64,000 nucleotides of DNA from G051903925 sp051903925 (GTDB lineage: Bacteria; Pseudomonadota; Alphaproteobacteria; Zavarziniales; Zavarziniaceae): assembly GCF_051903925.1 (NCBI RefSeq), contig NZ_CP173678.1:2666001-2730000 (forward strand), given 5' to 3'. The notes under the pieces are model-generated. The model was not told the DNA's origin, did no database searches, and saw only the letters and a program-made list of their open reading frames with translations. Position numbers and translations under genes: made by a program. Numbering within the stretch: position 1 is the first letter of the stretch; each line of letters begins with the position of its first letter. Below are positions 51,950 to 60,089 of this stretch, in pieces.

Positions 51950-52228
51950 TCAGGCGTCCTGGCGGATCAGTTGCTTCTCCGCCATCTGGCACAGCAGGTC
52001 CAGCACGTCCCGCTCGATCACGCCGGGCGGCGCCTCGAAACGGTCGGCCAGCGCCCGGCAGAGCGCGCCCACCTGGCGCGGTTGCTCCAGTTCCCGCCAG
52101 ACCACGGTGGCGATGGCGTTCATGCCGATATAGCGGCCATTGGCCATGTCCATCAGGACGAGCTCGCCGTCGATCTCGGTCGAGATCACGTCGGCGCAGA
52201 TGGTGACGGTGTCGGTGATTGCGATCAT
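51950..52228 (-). CDS. PqqD-family leader-peptide-binding protein (RRE)
   Basis: 92 residues from ATG 52228. PqqD fold: three N-terminal strands (VTICADVISTEIDGELVLMD, then NGRYIGMNAIATVVW) and a helical bundle with LADRFEAPPGVIERDVLDLL. In RiPP pathways such proteins (B1/RRE) bind the leader and deliver it to modifying enzymes. First gene of the minus-strand operon pqqD-sulfotransferase-cyclase. A pqqABCE context is absent, so it is not the PQQ cofactor gene. The B2 transglutaminase-like protease that normally accompanies B1 is not found next to it. Confidence 0.85.
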   Translation of the reverse strand: MIAITDTVTICADVISTEIDGELVLMDMANGRYIGMNAIATVVWRELEQPRQVGALCRALADRFEAPPGVIERDVLDLLCQMAEKQLIRQDA

Positions 52229-52340
52229 GGCTGCGTACGGTCTGTCCTGCCGCCAGGATCCCCGCCCGCCGGCAGCCTCGCAAGCCACATCGGTCGGCGT
52301 CTGCCTGGCGGACACGGCGCCGGGATGATCCAGGGTGCCA

Positions 52341-55199
52341 TCACCCGCCAGGAGGAATGGCGAGGGAGCGATGGAAGTGTGTGGGAACGGGCTGAGGGAG
52401 ACGCCAGGTGATCGTGATCGGAGACTCCCCCTCCCATGACACGAACGCCGGCTGACCGCAGTAGAGGAAGGGCGCTGCCTTTGTGCCGCGGAGCTTGGTC
52501 GGGCGGACGAAGAGGTGGATCCGGTAGCCAGGGGTCGTGCCCCTGAGGATGCATCCGATCTGATCGGATTGGCGGGTCTTGTTCTGGCTTTGCCATTGCA
52601 TCAGCGTCGGTGTCAGGAAGCGGTCGTCATAGTGGCCGCCAACACTCAGGTTGCCCTTCCGCAAGGTCGTCAGCAGGACGAGGTCCCGCGGCAGTCGGAC
52701 GATCCCCGCGTTCCACTTTCCAGGATTGAACGTCTCTCCGAACAGGCCCGGAATGTCTTCGCGACTGTATTCCCGCCAGACATCCGGCCCTGCGGGACGT
52801 GGACCGGTCGGGCTGGGCTCGCGCAGGCGCGCTGTCTGCGTCAGGCCCGACCTGCGCCAATCAACGATTTCCCGCAGAAGTTCGGCAAGGTGCGGGTCCG
52901 CGACCCGGATCGCGCCACCTGTCTCGACAAAGGCTGGGTGAAATCCCCAGGGACCCGATCCCTCCTCGGGCTGCCGGTCGTTCAGGATCGCGTCCAGGGC
53001 TGCGATGGCGTCAGCCGCAAAGGTGTCTCCCTGCTCGATCCGGCCGATGAGGAGCCGGTTGGCTTCCAGCGCTGCCGAGGGCACGGCGTCGCCCATGTCA
53101 CGCACGAAATCGAACCAGAGGCCATGTCCTGTGCGCGAAGGGTCGAAGCCCATCCGGCCCATCTCGGAAGCCGTCGGGCGCACGCCATGGCGGTAGCGGA
53201 AATCGCGGTACTGGGCCTCCACCTCGTCGCTTCCCGCAAGGGGGCGGAGCAAGGCCTTCAGGTTTTCGAGGACCTGCAGATCATAGGTCACTGCGCACCC
53301 GGGCGGCAGGTCAATCGTCCCGGCGGCAAGCTCGTCGATGCGTGAAGCAAGCGAGCGGTCGCCCGGTCCGGCCCCCAGGAGCGCCCTGACCTTCGTCAGG
53401 AAGATGCGGTGATTGCCGATATAGTCCACGACCTGCAGGACCTTGCCGGGCAACCGGCGCAGGCCGCGCCCGAATTGCTGGAGCCAGACGATGACGCTCT
53501 CGGTCGGGCGCAGCATCAGGACCGTGGCGACATGCGGAATGTCGACCCCTTCGTTGAAGAGATCGACGGCGAAGATGATGTCGAGTCCGCCATGCTCGAG
53601 TTGCGTCAGGCTTGTGGCGCGCGGGGCGCTCGTTTTGCCGGAATGGACAGCGGCCGCGCGCAATCCCGCGGATTGGAAGTACTCCGCCATGAATTCTACG
53701 TGCCGCACGGAGCAGCAGAAACCGATGGCGGGCCCCTGGCGGTGCCGCATGAACTGATCGAGGGCATTGGCGGCGCGGGCTTCGGTCGCCAATGCAGCCT
53801 CAAGTGCTGTGGGATCGAACTGGGTTGAGCGCCAGGGGATCTGGGCGTAGTCGACCGCGTCGGGCACACCGAAATAGCGGAATGGGGAGAGCAGGCCTGC
53901 TTCGATCCCATCGAAGAGGTCGCACTGGAAGACCAGGCGATCGCCACACAGGGTCATCAGGTCGGCGCCGTCCGATCGGTCGGGCGTGGCCGTCAACCCC
54001 AGCAGGAAGCGGGGTGCAAAATGGCCGATCAGGCTGCGATAGGTCGCAGCGGCGGCGTGGTGGAACTCGTCGACGACGATGTAGTCGAACGCACCCCGCT
54101 CGAATCCGCCCAGGTGGCCCGGACGACCGAGGGTCTGGATCGACGCGAAGAGGACTTCGGCGTCCCGGTCACGGTAAGTCCCATCGTATCGGCCAAAGCT
54201 GGCGTCGGGCCGGATGCGGCGGAAGGTGGCCATGGCCTGGGTCAGGATCTCGTCCCGATGCGCGACGAAGAGCACGCGGCGGAACGGCTGGCTGTCGAAT
54301 GCGGCCAGCCAGGTCTTGCCCAGTCCGGTTGCAAGAACGACAAGCCCCGCGTGCGCGCCGGCATCGCGCGCTGCCTCCAGCGCGCGCAGCGCCGCCCGCT
54401 GGATCGCATGCGGTTGCGGGGGTGGCTCGCTCGGACCGGCGCCGGCCAGGGCGAGTGCGGAGGGAGGAGCGGCCATCGCCCGCCGCGCTGCATAGTCCCC
54501 GATCCACGCGGCGTCGAGCGGGCGGACCTGGGGATGCCTCCAGAGCGCCTCGAAGGCGGATGAGACGGCGTCAGCCGCGCCTTCGGCATGGAGGTTCCAT
54601 TCAACCCCCTGGGTCAACGCGGTCCTCGAGAGGTTGGAACTGCCTACGATTGCCGAGCCTGCGGCGTCGGCCGCGCGGAACAGCCAGGCCTTGGGATGAA
54701 AGGACCCGCGACCGGTTTCGAACACCCGCAGGTCGAGGTCGCCCGACGTGCCCAGGTCCAACAGGCGATACAGGGCCGCAGGCTCGGTCACGTTCATGTA
54801 GTCGCCGACCACGATGCGCAGGGCGCCCCCGCGGGTCAGAAGGTCCTCCAGCCATGGCTCGATCAGGCGCACGCCCGAGTCGAAGGCAAAGGCGACCGCA
54901 AGATCGACCTTGGCCGCCCCGTCGATCTTCCGGGAGAGCAGCGGCAGCAGCGGATCGCTCCCGCCCGTCGTCAACAGGGGAGCCGGCGCCGACCCTTCGA
55001 GCCGCAAACGGAAATGGCCGTGGTCCGTGGAGACGCGAAAGCCCCTGGCGCCTTGCGCAAGCGCTCGGCCGATCTGATCGAGGACGGCAGTCTGTTCGGG
55101 GCCTGACAGCGCGCCCCAGGTCGCGACGTGCCGACGCGGGCTGATGCCAACGATCGCGCCGCTGCACACTGGACAGCGATCCCCATCAACCTCTTCCAC
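52341..55199 (-). CDS. PLD-nuclease/SF2 helicase protein with DUF3427-type C-terminus
   Basis: 952 residues from GTG 55199 (the only start after an in-frame TAA). Order: CPVC zinc-like knuckle near residue 9; a single HKD (phospholipase D-type) domain with SFHPKAWLF and IVGSSNLSRTAL; SF2 helicase with Walker A VLATGLGKTWLA (about 291), DEFHH (about 378), LLGLTATPDRSD and arginine finger QFGRGLRRLPGK (about 579); then a C-terminal domain like DUF3427. Similar single-gene proteins occur in defence islands and act on DNA. The adjacent prophage supports a defence or anti-plasmid role, but none is shown. Confidence 0.85.
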   Translation of the reverse strand: MEEVDGDRCPVCSGAIVGISPRRHVATWGALSGPEQTAVLDQIGRALAQGARGFRVSTDHGHFRLRLEGSAPAPLLTTGGSDPLLPLLSRKIDGAAKVDLAVAFAFDSGVRLIEPWLEDLLTRGGALRIVVGDYMNVTEPAALYRLLDLGTSGDLDLRVFETGRGSFHPKAWLFRAADAAGSAIVGSSNLSRTALTQGVEWNLHAEGAADAVSSAFEALWRHPQVRPLDAAWIGDYAARRAMAAPPSALALAGAGPSEPPPQPHAIQRAALRALEAARDAGAHAGLVVLATGLGKTWLAAFDSQPFRRVLFVAHRDEILTQAMATFRRIRPDASFGRYDGTYRDRDAEVLFASIQTLGRPGHLGGFERGAFDYIVVDEFHHAAAATYRSLIGHFAPRFLLGLTATPDRSDGADLMTLCGDRLVFQCDLFDGIEAGLLSPFRYFGVPDAVDYAQIPWRSTQFDPTALEAALATEARAANALDQFMRHRQGPAIGFCCSVRHVEFMAEYFQSAGLRAAAVHSGKTSAPRATSLTQLEHGGLDIIFAVDLFNEGVDIPHVATVLMLRPTESVIVWLQQFGRGLRRLPGKVLQVVDYIGNHRIFLTKVRALLGAGPGDRSLASRIDELAAGTIDLPPGCAVTYDLQVLENLKALLRPLAGSDEVEAQYRDFRYRHGVRPTASEMGRMGFDPSRTGHGLWFDFVRDMGDAVPSAALEANRLLIGRIEQGDTFAADAIAALDAILNDRQPEEGSGPWGFHPAFVETGGAIRVADPHLAELLREIVDWRRSGLTQTARLREPSPTGPRPAGPDVWREYSREDIPGLFGETFNPGKWNAGIVRLPRDLVLLTTLRKGNLSVGGHYDDRFLTPTLMQWQSQNKTRQSDQIGCILRGTTPGYRIHLFVRPTKLRGTKAAPFLYCGQPAFVSWEGESPITITWRLPQPVPTHFHRSLAIPPGG

Positions 55200-55850
55200 C
55201 CGACCCCCAACGCCCGCAAGCGCGCCAGGTTAGGGGACCCTGGGCCATCGGCGAAAGATGCTTCGGCCGATCACCCACGACGCGTCAGGTCACACGCACG
55301 CCATTCAGCCTCGGCATGGGAACCGGATCCCCGTCGACCCCGCGCCGTCCGCCCATTCTTGCAGCGCATGAACCCTAGGGGCTGGGGTGGTGGGCCCGGC
55401 AGGAAACTTACATGTGGAGGAAAGAGCAAGGAAATCTGCGGTTCTTTGGACCTCTCTACGGGGTGATTGTGTAGCAGATTTGTGGGCGGTCCGCGACACT
55501 GGCTTGATCGAATTGGCATGTGTGATGGGGCGCGAGGCCAGTGCCGTCGTGCGGGGCCGAGGTGCCCGACGATCGGTCATCAGCGCCTCTGCACTCGTTG
55601 GCGGTGAAGCAGGTCACACTAGCTCTATAGCGCGTATGATACTACGAAAAGTGGTGTCGCAATCCGGGCCGCTCTGAGCGAGGTTGGCCACTGTCTGGTG
55701 CCGAGCTGCCTTGCGTCTTGAAACGTGCACTGCGGGTGACGGCAGGGGCCTCAGCGTCGATGTTGGACCGACGAAATGCCCGACAGATGGAATCGATGGA
55801 CAAATGAAGTTCACCGATTTCGCTGAAACCTCCGGAAGACCGATCATTCC
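55200..55850. other. Intergenic region without a convincing gene
   Basis: About 650 bp between the helicase gene and the phage block. Reading frames of up to about 95 codons exist on both strands but lack a Shine-Dalgarno, domain signatures or codon patterns like their neighbours. Composition is visibly more AT-rich from about 55380 on (for example acttacatgtggaggaaag), in line with a chromosome/prophage boundary. I found no tRNA and could not recognise an attachment site. Confidence 0.5.
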
Positions 55851-56330
55851 CTAGACAGGTTTTCCGGAAGGATCTGCCGGAATAGGCCGCGCACGATGCC
55901 TGACCGGAGGTCGGGCATCGGCCACATCTGTAGGGTCTTCTCTATGGTCTCCCTTAAGGTCTAAGGGGGTCGGATTTCCGTCTATCTGATCGACGGTTTT
56001 CCGTCCATCTGACAGACGGTTTTCCGTCTCTCTGGTAGACGGGTTTCCGTCCATCACTCCCACCATCGGATCGCAATCGTCCCATTCGTCGGACGGCGGC
56101 TTGGTCTGTAGGCGCTTCGGGGCGGCGACCATCGTCGGCTTCCATTCGAGGTTTACGGTGAACTCGGTGCATTGGGGTCGGCGCGTCGCGGTGACCACGC
56201 CAAGGGAGGTCAGTGCGGACAGGGTGATCTTGAGCTGGGTGCCCTTGAACTGACTGCCCATGCCGGCGCACTGCACGGTGCCGTCCCTGTAGGTGACCCC
56301 GTCAAGCATCTGGGCCAGGGTGAGCGTCAC
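55851..56330 (-). CDS. Phage replication protein O-like (N-terminus uncertain)
   Basis: At least 159 residues from GTG 56330. Coding-like sequence continues in frame upstream to a stop near 56572: NREWAPALTHAQVRVLLFLI and DQSIGWGRKSVTLTLAQMLD. This resembles the winged-helix N-domain of lambda-O-type initiators, but no ATG/GTG/TTG opens it, so an alternative start or 5' decay must be considered. The second half is hydrophilic (DGNPSTRETENRLSDGRKTV) and its DNA holds four 23-bp iterons. As in lambda, the initiator gene may contain its own origin. A DnaC/helicase-loader gene is not seen downstream. Confidence 0.6.
   Translation of the reverse strand: MTLTLAQMLDGVTYRDGTVQCAGMGSQFKGTQLKITLSALTSLGVVTATRRPQCTEFTVNLEWKPTMVAAPKRLQTKPPSDEWDDCDPMVGVMDGNPSTRETENRLSDGRKTVDQIDGNPTPLDLKGDHREDPTDVADARPPVRHRARPIPADPSGKPV
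55969..56051. repeat. Four 23-bp iterons, candidate phage origin
   Basis: Near-palindromes begin at 55969, 55992, 56015 and 56038, spaced exactly 23 bp: GTCGGATTTCCGTC, GACGGTTTTCCGTC, GACGGTTTTCCGTC and GACGGGTTTCCGTC, with related spacers such as TATCTGATC, CATCTGACA and TCTCTGGTA. Each has arms GACGG/CCGTC around a 4-nt centre. The period is not a multiple of three, so the repeat is conserved as DNA and not as a peptide repeat. Placement inside an initiator-like gene mirrors lambda-type origins. Confidence 0.75.
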
Positions 56331-56594
56331 GCTCTTCCGGCCCCAGCCAATGGACTGGTCGATCAGGAACAGGAGGACGCGGACCTGGGCGTGCGTAAGG
56401 GCAGGCGCCCATTCGCGGTTCAGCCGTTGATAGGCGGCGAGCTTGTCCGGCCCCTGACGAGGATCGGTAGGTGTCTCTGCTACACGTCTGGGTGCACGAG
56501 ACCCAATTGGGACGACGTTATCCCTGGTGGTGCATTTCTCATAGAATGCCCCGCTCGACGCAGTCGGCCATTATTCGATGTGGAGAAGGTCGGA

Positions 56595-57161
56595 TCAGAA
56601 ATCTTCAGCGATCGACACATCGGTCATTGTGCTGCCCTCGAAATGGCAGGTGATCCTAAGAGTGATCTCAAGGTTGAAGCTGTTCTTCGCGGTGAGAATG
56701 ATATCTTTCCAGCGTCTATTGCTCCGGTGGAGATCCAGATCCTCAAGCTTGTAAACCCTGGGCGCGGGTGTCGACGCAGCGGCGACTTCGGCGTTCTGTG
56801 GTGCAGCTGCGACGGCTTGAGGTGATGGTTCCGTTGCAAGTGATTGAGCACGCGATTGGTCCGGCGCGGCTGCGGCTGCCTGTTGCGGGGACGCGGTTGT
56901 CTGTGACTGCTTGTTCTGCTCGCCGTAAGGGCCCGCGATTGTGCCGAACAGTGCAAATAGCGCTGCGGATATGATCGTGACCCGCCTGCCGGTACTGAGC
57001 CCAGCGATCTGCTTCTTGCCTGCCCACCAAGCAGCGCCTGCCACCGCGATCGTGAGGACTATAGCCGCTAGTGGGGCGGGCTTTGCGAGAGCAATCGTCG
57101 CGAACTGGGTGCCAAGGAAGATGGCGGTGCCAATCGCGATTGCTTTCAGTGCCCGACCCAT
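56595..57161 (-). CDS. Small membrane protein, unknown function
   Basis: 188 residues from ATG 57161 (SD GGAGAG). Three hydrophobic helices (about 8-28, 33-50 and 63-80) are followed by an Ala/Pro/Gln-rich linker and a C-terminal segment KDIILTAKNSFNLEITLRIT with a conserved-looking beta-rich character. I do not recognise a family. It lies between the truncated terminase (16-nt overlap) and the O-like gene on the same strand, possibly a morphon carried by the prophage or inserted when the terminase lost its end. Confidence 0.6.
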   Translation of the reverse strand: MGRALKAIAIGTAIFLGTQFATIALAKPAPLAAIVLTIAVAGAAWWAGKKQIAGLSTGRRVTIISAALFALFGTIAGPYGEQNKQSQTTASPQQAAAAAPDQSRAQSLATEPSPQAVAAAPQNAEVAAASTPAPRVYKLEDLDLHRSNRRWKDIILTAKNSFNLEITLRITCHFEGSTMTDVSIAEDF

Positions 57162-58666
57162 GAGTTCTCTCCGCAAATATGATGCGGCAGTTCATGCAAC
57201 TGGTTGCACCACCCGCTCATCGACACCCTTCCTACAGTGGTGTGGTGTCTCTTCCAAGTCGCGGGCCGCACGAGGTTCATGAAGCCGTCCAGGCGCACGA
57301 TGGCGATGCCGCAGCGGTCCTTCACCGTGCTCAGATCGACGTGTATCCAACGCGGTGCGCGACGCTGCGCCGGGGTCAGTCCGAGGTCTTCCTCAATCTG
57401 AGGCATGCCGTCGACCGCAAGATCCACGTCTGGCTTCAACGACCACGGCTTGTGCCCGGCAGTCCGCCAGCGCTGGTTCGCCTCCACGATCTTGTCGCGC
57501 CGGCCGATGAAGGCGGTGATCGCGGCCGTGGCAATACCGATCACGTCGCGCAGCGAGCCTTCCGGGTCACGCTGGAAGTCGGCCCGGTACTCGACGGGGA
57601 CGTTCTCGACCTGGGCTTCTGCCGGGTAGTGCCTCCCCGCCTTCTCGTGGTCACGCAGGATGCGGGTCGGCCAACGGTCGTTGCCCACGATCACGCGGAA
57701 GGTCGGCCCCTTGTAGCGGTCAGAGGGCTGCACCTCGTACTGCTTGCGGCGATAGACGTAGACGCCCGTCTCCGGCTCCTCGTCTGCGCCCCTGCCCTGT
57801 GCCTGGGCAATGCGGCGCTCCATGAAGTCGCCCTCGTAGCGGACAGACGAGATGACGTTGATCTGGCCGAACGTCATGCCGCGGGAGGTGAAGCGGCTCT
57901 TCCGGCGGCGCGCGATGTTCGTGTAGACGGTGGCGGCCTGATCATAGTAACCGCCAAGGCCGGCCGCTCCGGGGACCTGCTTGGAGTTCTCGACCACGGA
58001 CATGAAGTTCACTTCGTCCAGGATGGCCGCGAAGATCGCCTGACCTACCATCGCCTGAATGTTCGCCAGGGCGGGGGCCACTTCGATGTTGCCCTCCAGG
58101 ACGAAGGTGCTGTCCTTGTTCTTGTCCCAGCGTAGCCAGCGGCGCGAGTAGTCCATGCCCGTGAACAGGTCGCGGAAGGGCTTGTAGATCACGCGCTTGG
58201 TGACGGTGGTCGACACGCTCTGCATCATCATGACCAGAGGGGTGACGGGGCTCAGGTTGAACAGGCGTTGGGGTTCGTCAAAGCACGTGGCGACGTAGAG
58301 CTGATAGGCGCAGTTTCCGGTCGCCAGGAAGCTCTTGCCGGTACCCGTGGCGCCACCATGCAGGATCTCATGGTAATGGGGCTCGCCCAGAAGCACGTCC
58401 GGGTTCATGGCGATGATTTCTTCCCGGAGCCTGGGCCATACCTCGAAGGTGCCGTTGCCCAGGTACTCGGGACTGTCCAGGAACTCAGTGATAGGGACCG
58501 GCATCCGCTTCATGCGGAGGAGGGCCAGCATGAAGGCGGGGTTGCGGTGGTCCACCATCTGGGTCAGGACATGGACAAGGGCTTGGGCGCGGCGCTTCTC
58601 TCCCCATAGCCTCAGCATGACGAAGGTTGCGCTCGGCCGCACGTAGTCAGTCCGCGGGCTGTCCAC
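57146..58666 (-). CDS. Large terminase-like packaging ATPase, C-terminally truncated
   Basis: 506 residues. ATPase domain: HEILHGGATGTGKSFLATGN (Walker A), IFAAILDEVNFMSVVENSK (Walker B with catalytic acidic pair) and GMTFGQINVISSVRYEGD (coupling-motif region). The nuclease domain begins with WIHVDLSTVKDRCGIAIV, the first RNase-H-like strand and Asp, but the chain ends about 50 residues later with unrelated-looking sequence (LHELPHHICGENSWVGH). Full TerL proteins need a further 100-200 residues carrying the other metal ligands, so headful or cos cutting is probably lost. It probably belonged to a siphovirus-like prophage. Confidence 0.75.
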   Translation of the reverse strand: MDSPRTDYVRPSATFVMLRLWGEKRRAQALVHVLTQMVDHRNPAFMLALLRMKRMPVPITEFLDSPEYLGNGTFEVWPRLREEIIAMNPDVLLGEPHYHEILHGGATGTGKSFLATGNCAYQLYVATCFDEPQRLFNLSPVTPLVMMMQSVSTTVTKRVIYKPFRDLFTGMDYSRRWLRWDKNKDSTFVLEGNIEVAPALANIQAMVGQAIFAAILDEVNFMSVVENSKQVPGAAGLGGYYDQAATVYTNIARRRKSRFTSRGMTFGQINVISSVRYEGDFMERRIAQAQGRGADEEPETGVYVYRRKQYEVQPSDRYKGPTFRVIVGNDRWPTRILRDHEKAGRHYPAEAQVENVPVEYRADFQRDPEGSLRDVIGIATAAITAFIGRRDKIVEANQRWRTAGHKPWSLKPDVDLAVDGMPQIEEDLGLTPAQRRAPRWIHVDLSTVKDRCGIAIVRLDGFMNLVRPATWKRHHTTVGRVSMSGWCNQLHELPHHICGENSWVGH

Positions 58667-58690
58667 TCCAGACGAGACGCTGACCGAACA

Positions 58691-59716
58691 TCACAGGTCT
58701 TCCCGGTCGAGGTCGTCTACGTCGGTGTCCAGGTCGGGATCGAAGTCATCGTCCCGGTCTGCATCGTCATCGGTGTCCACGGGGTCCAGGGGCTGGTTAC
58801 CGTAGAACTCATCCACGGCGCCCATGCTGCCGCCGGCCACGAGGCGCATCATCTGCTGAATGAGGTCTTCTGCCTTGGCTGCGGTCTCGGCTTCCTTCTT
58901 TGCCTTCTTTGGGTCCATGGGGTTGGCCTGCCAGAAGCCGCTCACATGCAGGAAGCGTTGCAGGTCGTTGTTCGCTCCACGGGCCTGAGCCAGGGCACGC
59001 ATACGGGTGCGGATGGGTTGATTGCCGTCGTCGGCGATGCGTAGAAAGGCCGCTCGGTTTTCTTCATAGAACGCGACGGCTCGGCCGCCGATCTCGTAAG
59101 GGTCGAGGCCGCTCGCGTCAGAAACCAGCCTGGCGCACAGCTCTTTGCGGAGGCGGAAGACGAAGCGCACGCTGCATCCGAGGGTGTGCGCGATCATCTC
59201 CAGGGGGAGCTGGCGCAGCATCAGGCGATGCAGGACGGTCAGGCGGTATTCGGTCAGGTACTCGGGAGCGTGACGGGCCACATGCTGGATACGCTCACCG
59301 GGGGTGGCGTCACGTCCAGGCAGTGGAGGGGGAGAGCCCATCTCGGGGATCTCGTCATGCTGGCTCACTCCAGCCGGCACAGGGAAGGCCGCAGCCATGT
59401 TGATGGGGCGACCCTCACGCAGGGCGCGGTTGATCTCTTCCTCTACACGGTCGGCGGGGTCCAGCTCCAAGGCACGACGGGCCGTCTCCTCACGGCCGGC
59501 ACGGCGTCGACCGCTATCACCCATGATGTGGTCGAAATGCGTGGCAGCGGTGGGGTTGTCTTGGGCACGACGACGGTCACCTGCCCGCGGTGGGGCCTGG
59601 ACTGGTGCCACAGCGGGTGGAGGTGCTGGCGTGTTCTGGGGTGGCGCAGGAGGCGTGGCCGGGGCGGTCCGGCTACGCTGACGAACGGGAGGGAGGTCGC
59701 GGCGCGTGCTGCTCAT
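58691..59716 (-). CDS. Putative small terminase subunit
   Basis: 341 residues. A long Pro/Ala-rich N-terminus (about 1-60), a central helical region with an HTH-like segment (LPLEMIAHTLGCSVRFVFRL), a further helical part and an extremely acidic C-terminus (DTDDDADRDDDFDPDLDTD). Position immediately upstream of the large terminase (24-nt gap, same strand) and the HTH support TerS, the DNA-recognition subunit. It is longer than most TerS proteins. The sequence alone does not prove the role. Confidence 0.55.
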   Translation of the reverse strand: MSSTRRDLPPVRQRSRTAPATPPAPPQNTPAPPPAVAPVQAPPRAGDRRRAQDNPTAATHFDHIMGDSGRRRAGREETARRALELDPADRVEEEINRALREGRPINMAAAFPVPAGVSQHDEIPEMGSPPPLPGRDATPGERIQHVARHAPEYLTEYRLTVLHRLMLRQLPLEMIAHTLGCSVRFVFRLRKELCARLVSDASGLDPYEIGGRAVAFYEENRAAFLRIADDGNQPIRTRMRALAQARGANNDLQRFLHVSGFWQANPMDPKKAKKEAETAAKAEDLIQQMMRLVAGGSMGAVDEFYGNQPLDPVDTDDDADRDDDFDPDLDTDVDDLDREDL

Positions 59717-59767
59717 GTCGAATGCCCGTCATGGGGCTTCCGTTGCGCGACCTCGTTTAGGGAACGC

Positions 59768-59983
59768 CTACTGGTCCGCCAACCGCCGATAGAGCCGGTC
59801 GAACGTCGGCCGACGGGCCTCGAAGACGCGAAGCGCCTCCGGTGATGGCCCCTGCTGGTAGGATGCGTGGACGGCTTCGATCCTCGCCAGCACGGCGCGG
59901 TCCGGGGGCGAGAGGGCATCGGCTACACGTTGCTTCGCAAGGAGCTGGAGTGCTTCGCCAAGTGCTGTGATCAGATCGTCCAT
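59768..59983 (-). CDS. Small phage protein, unknown
   Basis: 71 residues with a strong Shine-Dalgarno (GGAGG, 5 nt before ATG 59983). All-helical and amphipathic: MDDLITALGEALQLLAKQRV, PDRAVLARIEAVHASY and FDRLYRRLADQ. No family recognised. It lies between the tape-measure and small-terminase genes on the same strand, a position where phages often carry small chaperone-like or assembly proteins. Confidence 0.65.
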   Translation of the reverse strand: MDDLITALGEALQLLAKQRVADALSPPDRAVLARIEAVHASYQQGPSPEALRVFEARRPTFDRLYRRLADQ

Positions 59984-60089
59984 CTGAACCTCCAATGGTG
60001 GGGGCGCACGCCCGGCGCCGCGGCGGAATTTTGCAACGCGTTGCACCGAACCGGGTGGTTGCCGGGCGCGACATTGGCCCAGCCTCATA

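Noticed and set aside
51950..52228. PqqD as part of PQQ cofactor synthesis for the RTX dehydrogenase
   Set aside because: No pqqA, B, C or E gene is in the window and the gene is in an operon with a cyclase and a sulfotransferase.
55305..55847. Small frames on both strands in the helicase-prophage gap
   Set aside because: No Shine-Dalgarno, no recognisable motifs and Arg/Pro/Thr-rich random-like composition.
55969..56051. Regular repeats considered as a CRISPR array
   Set aside because: The period is 23 bp with 14-bp palindromes and 9-bp, partly conserved spacers, inside a coding region, and no cas genes are nearby. Iterons fit better.
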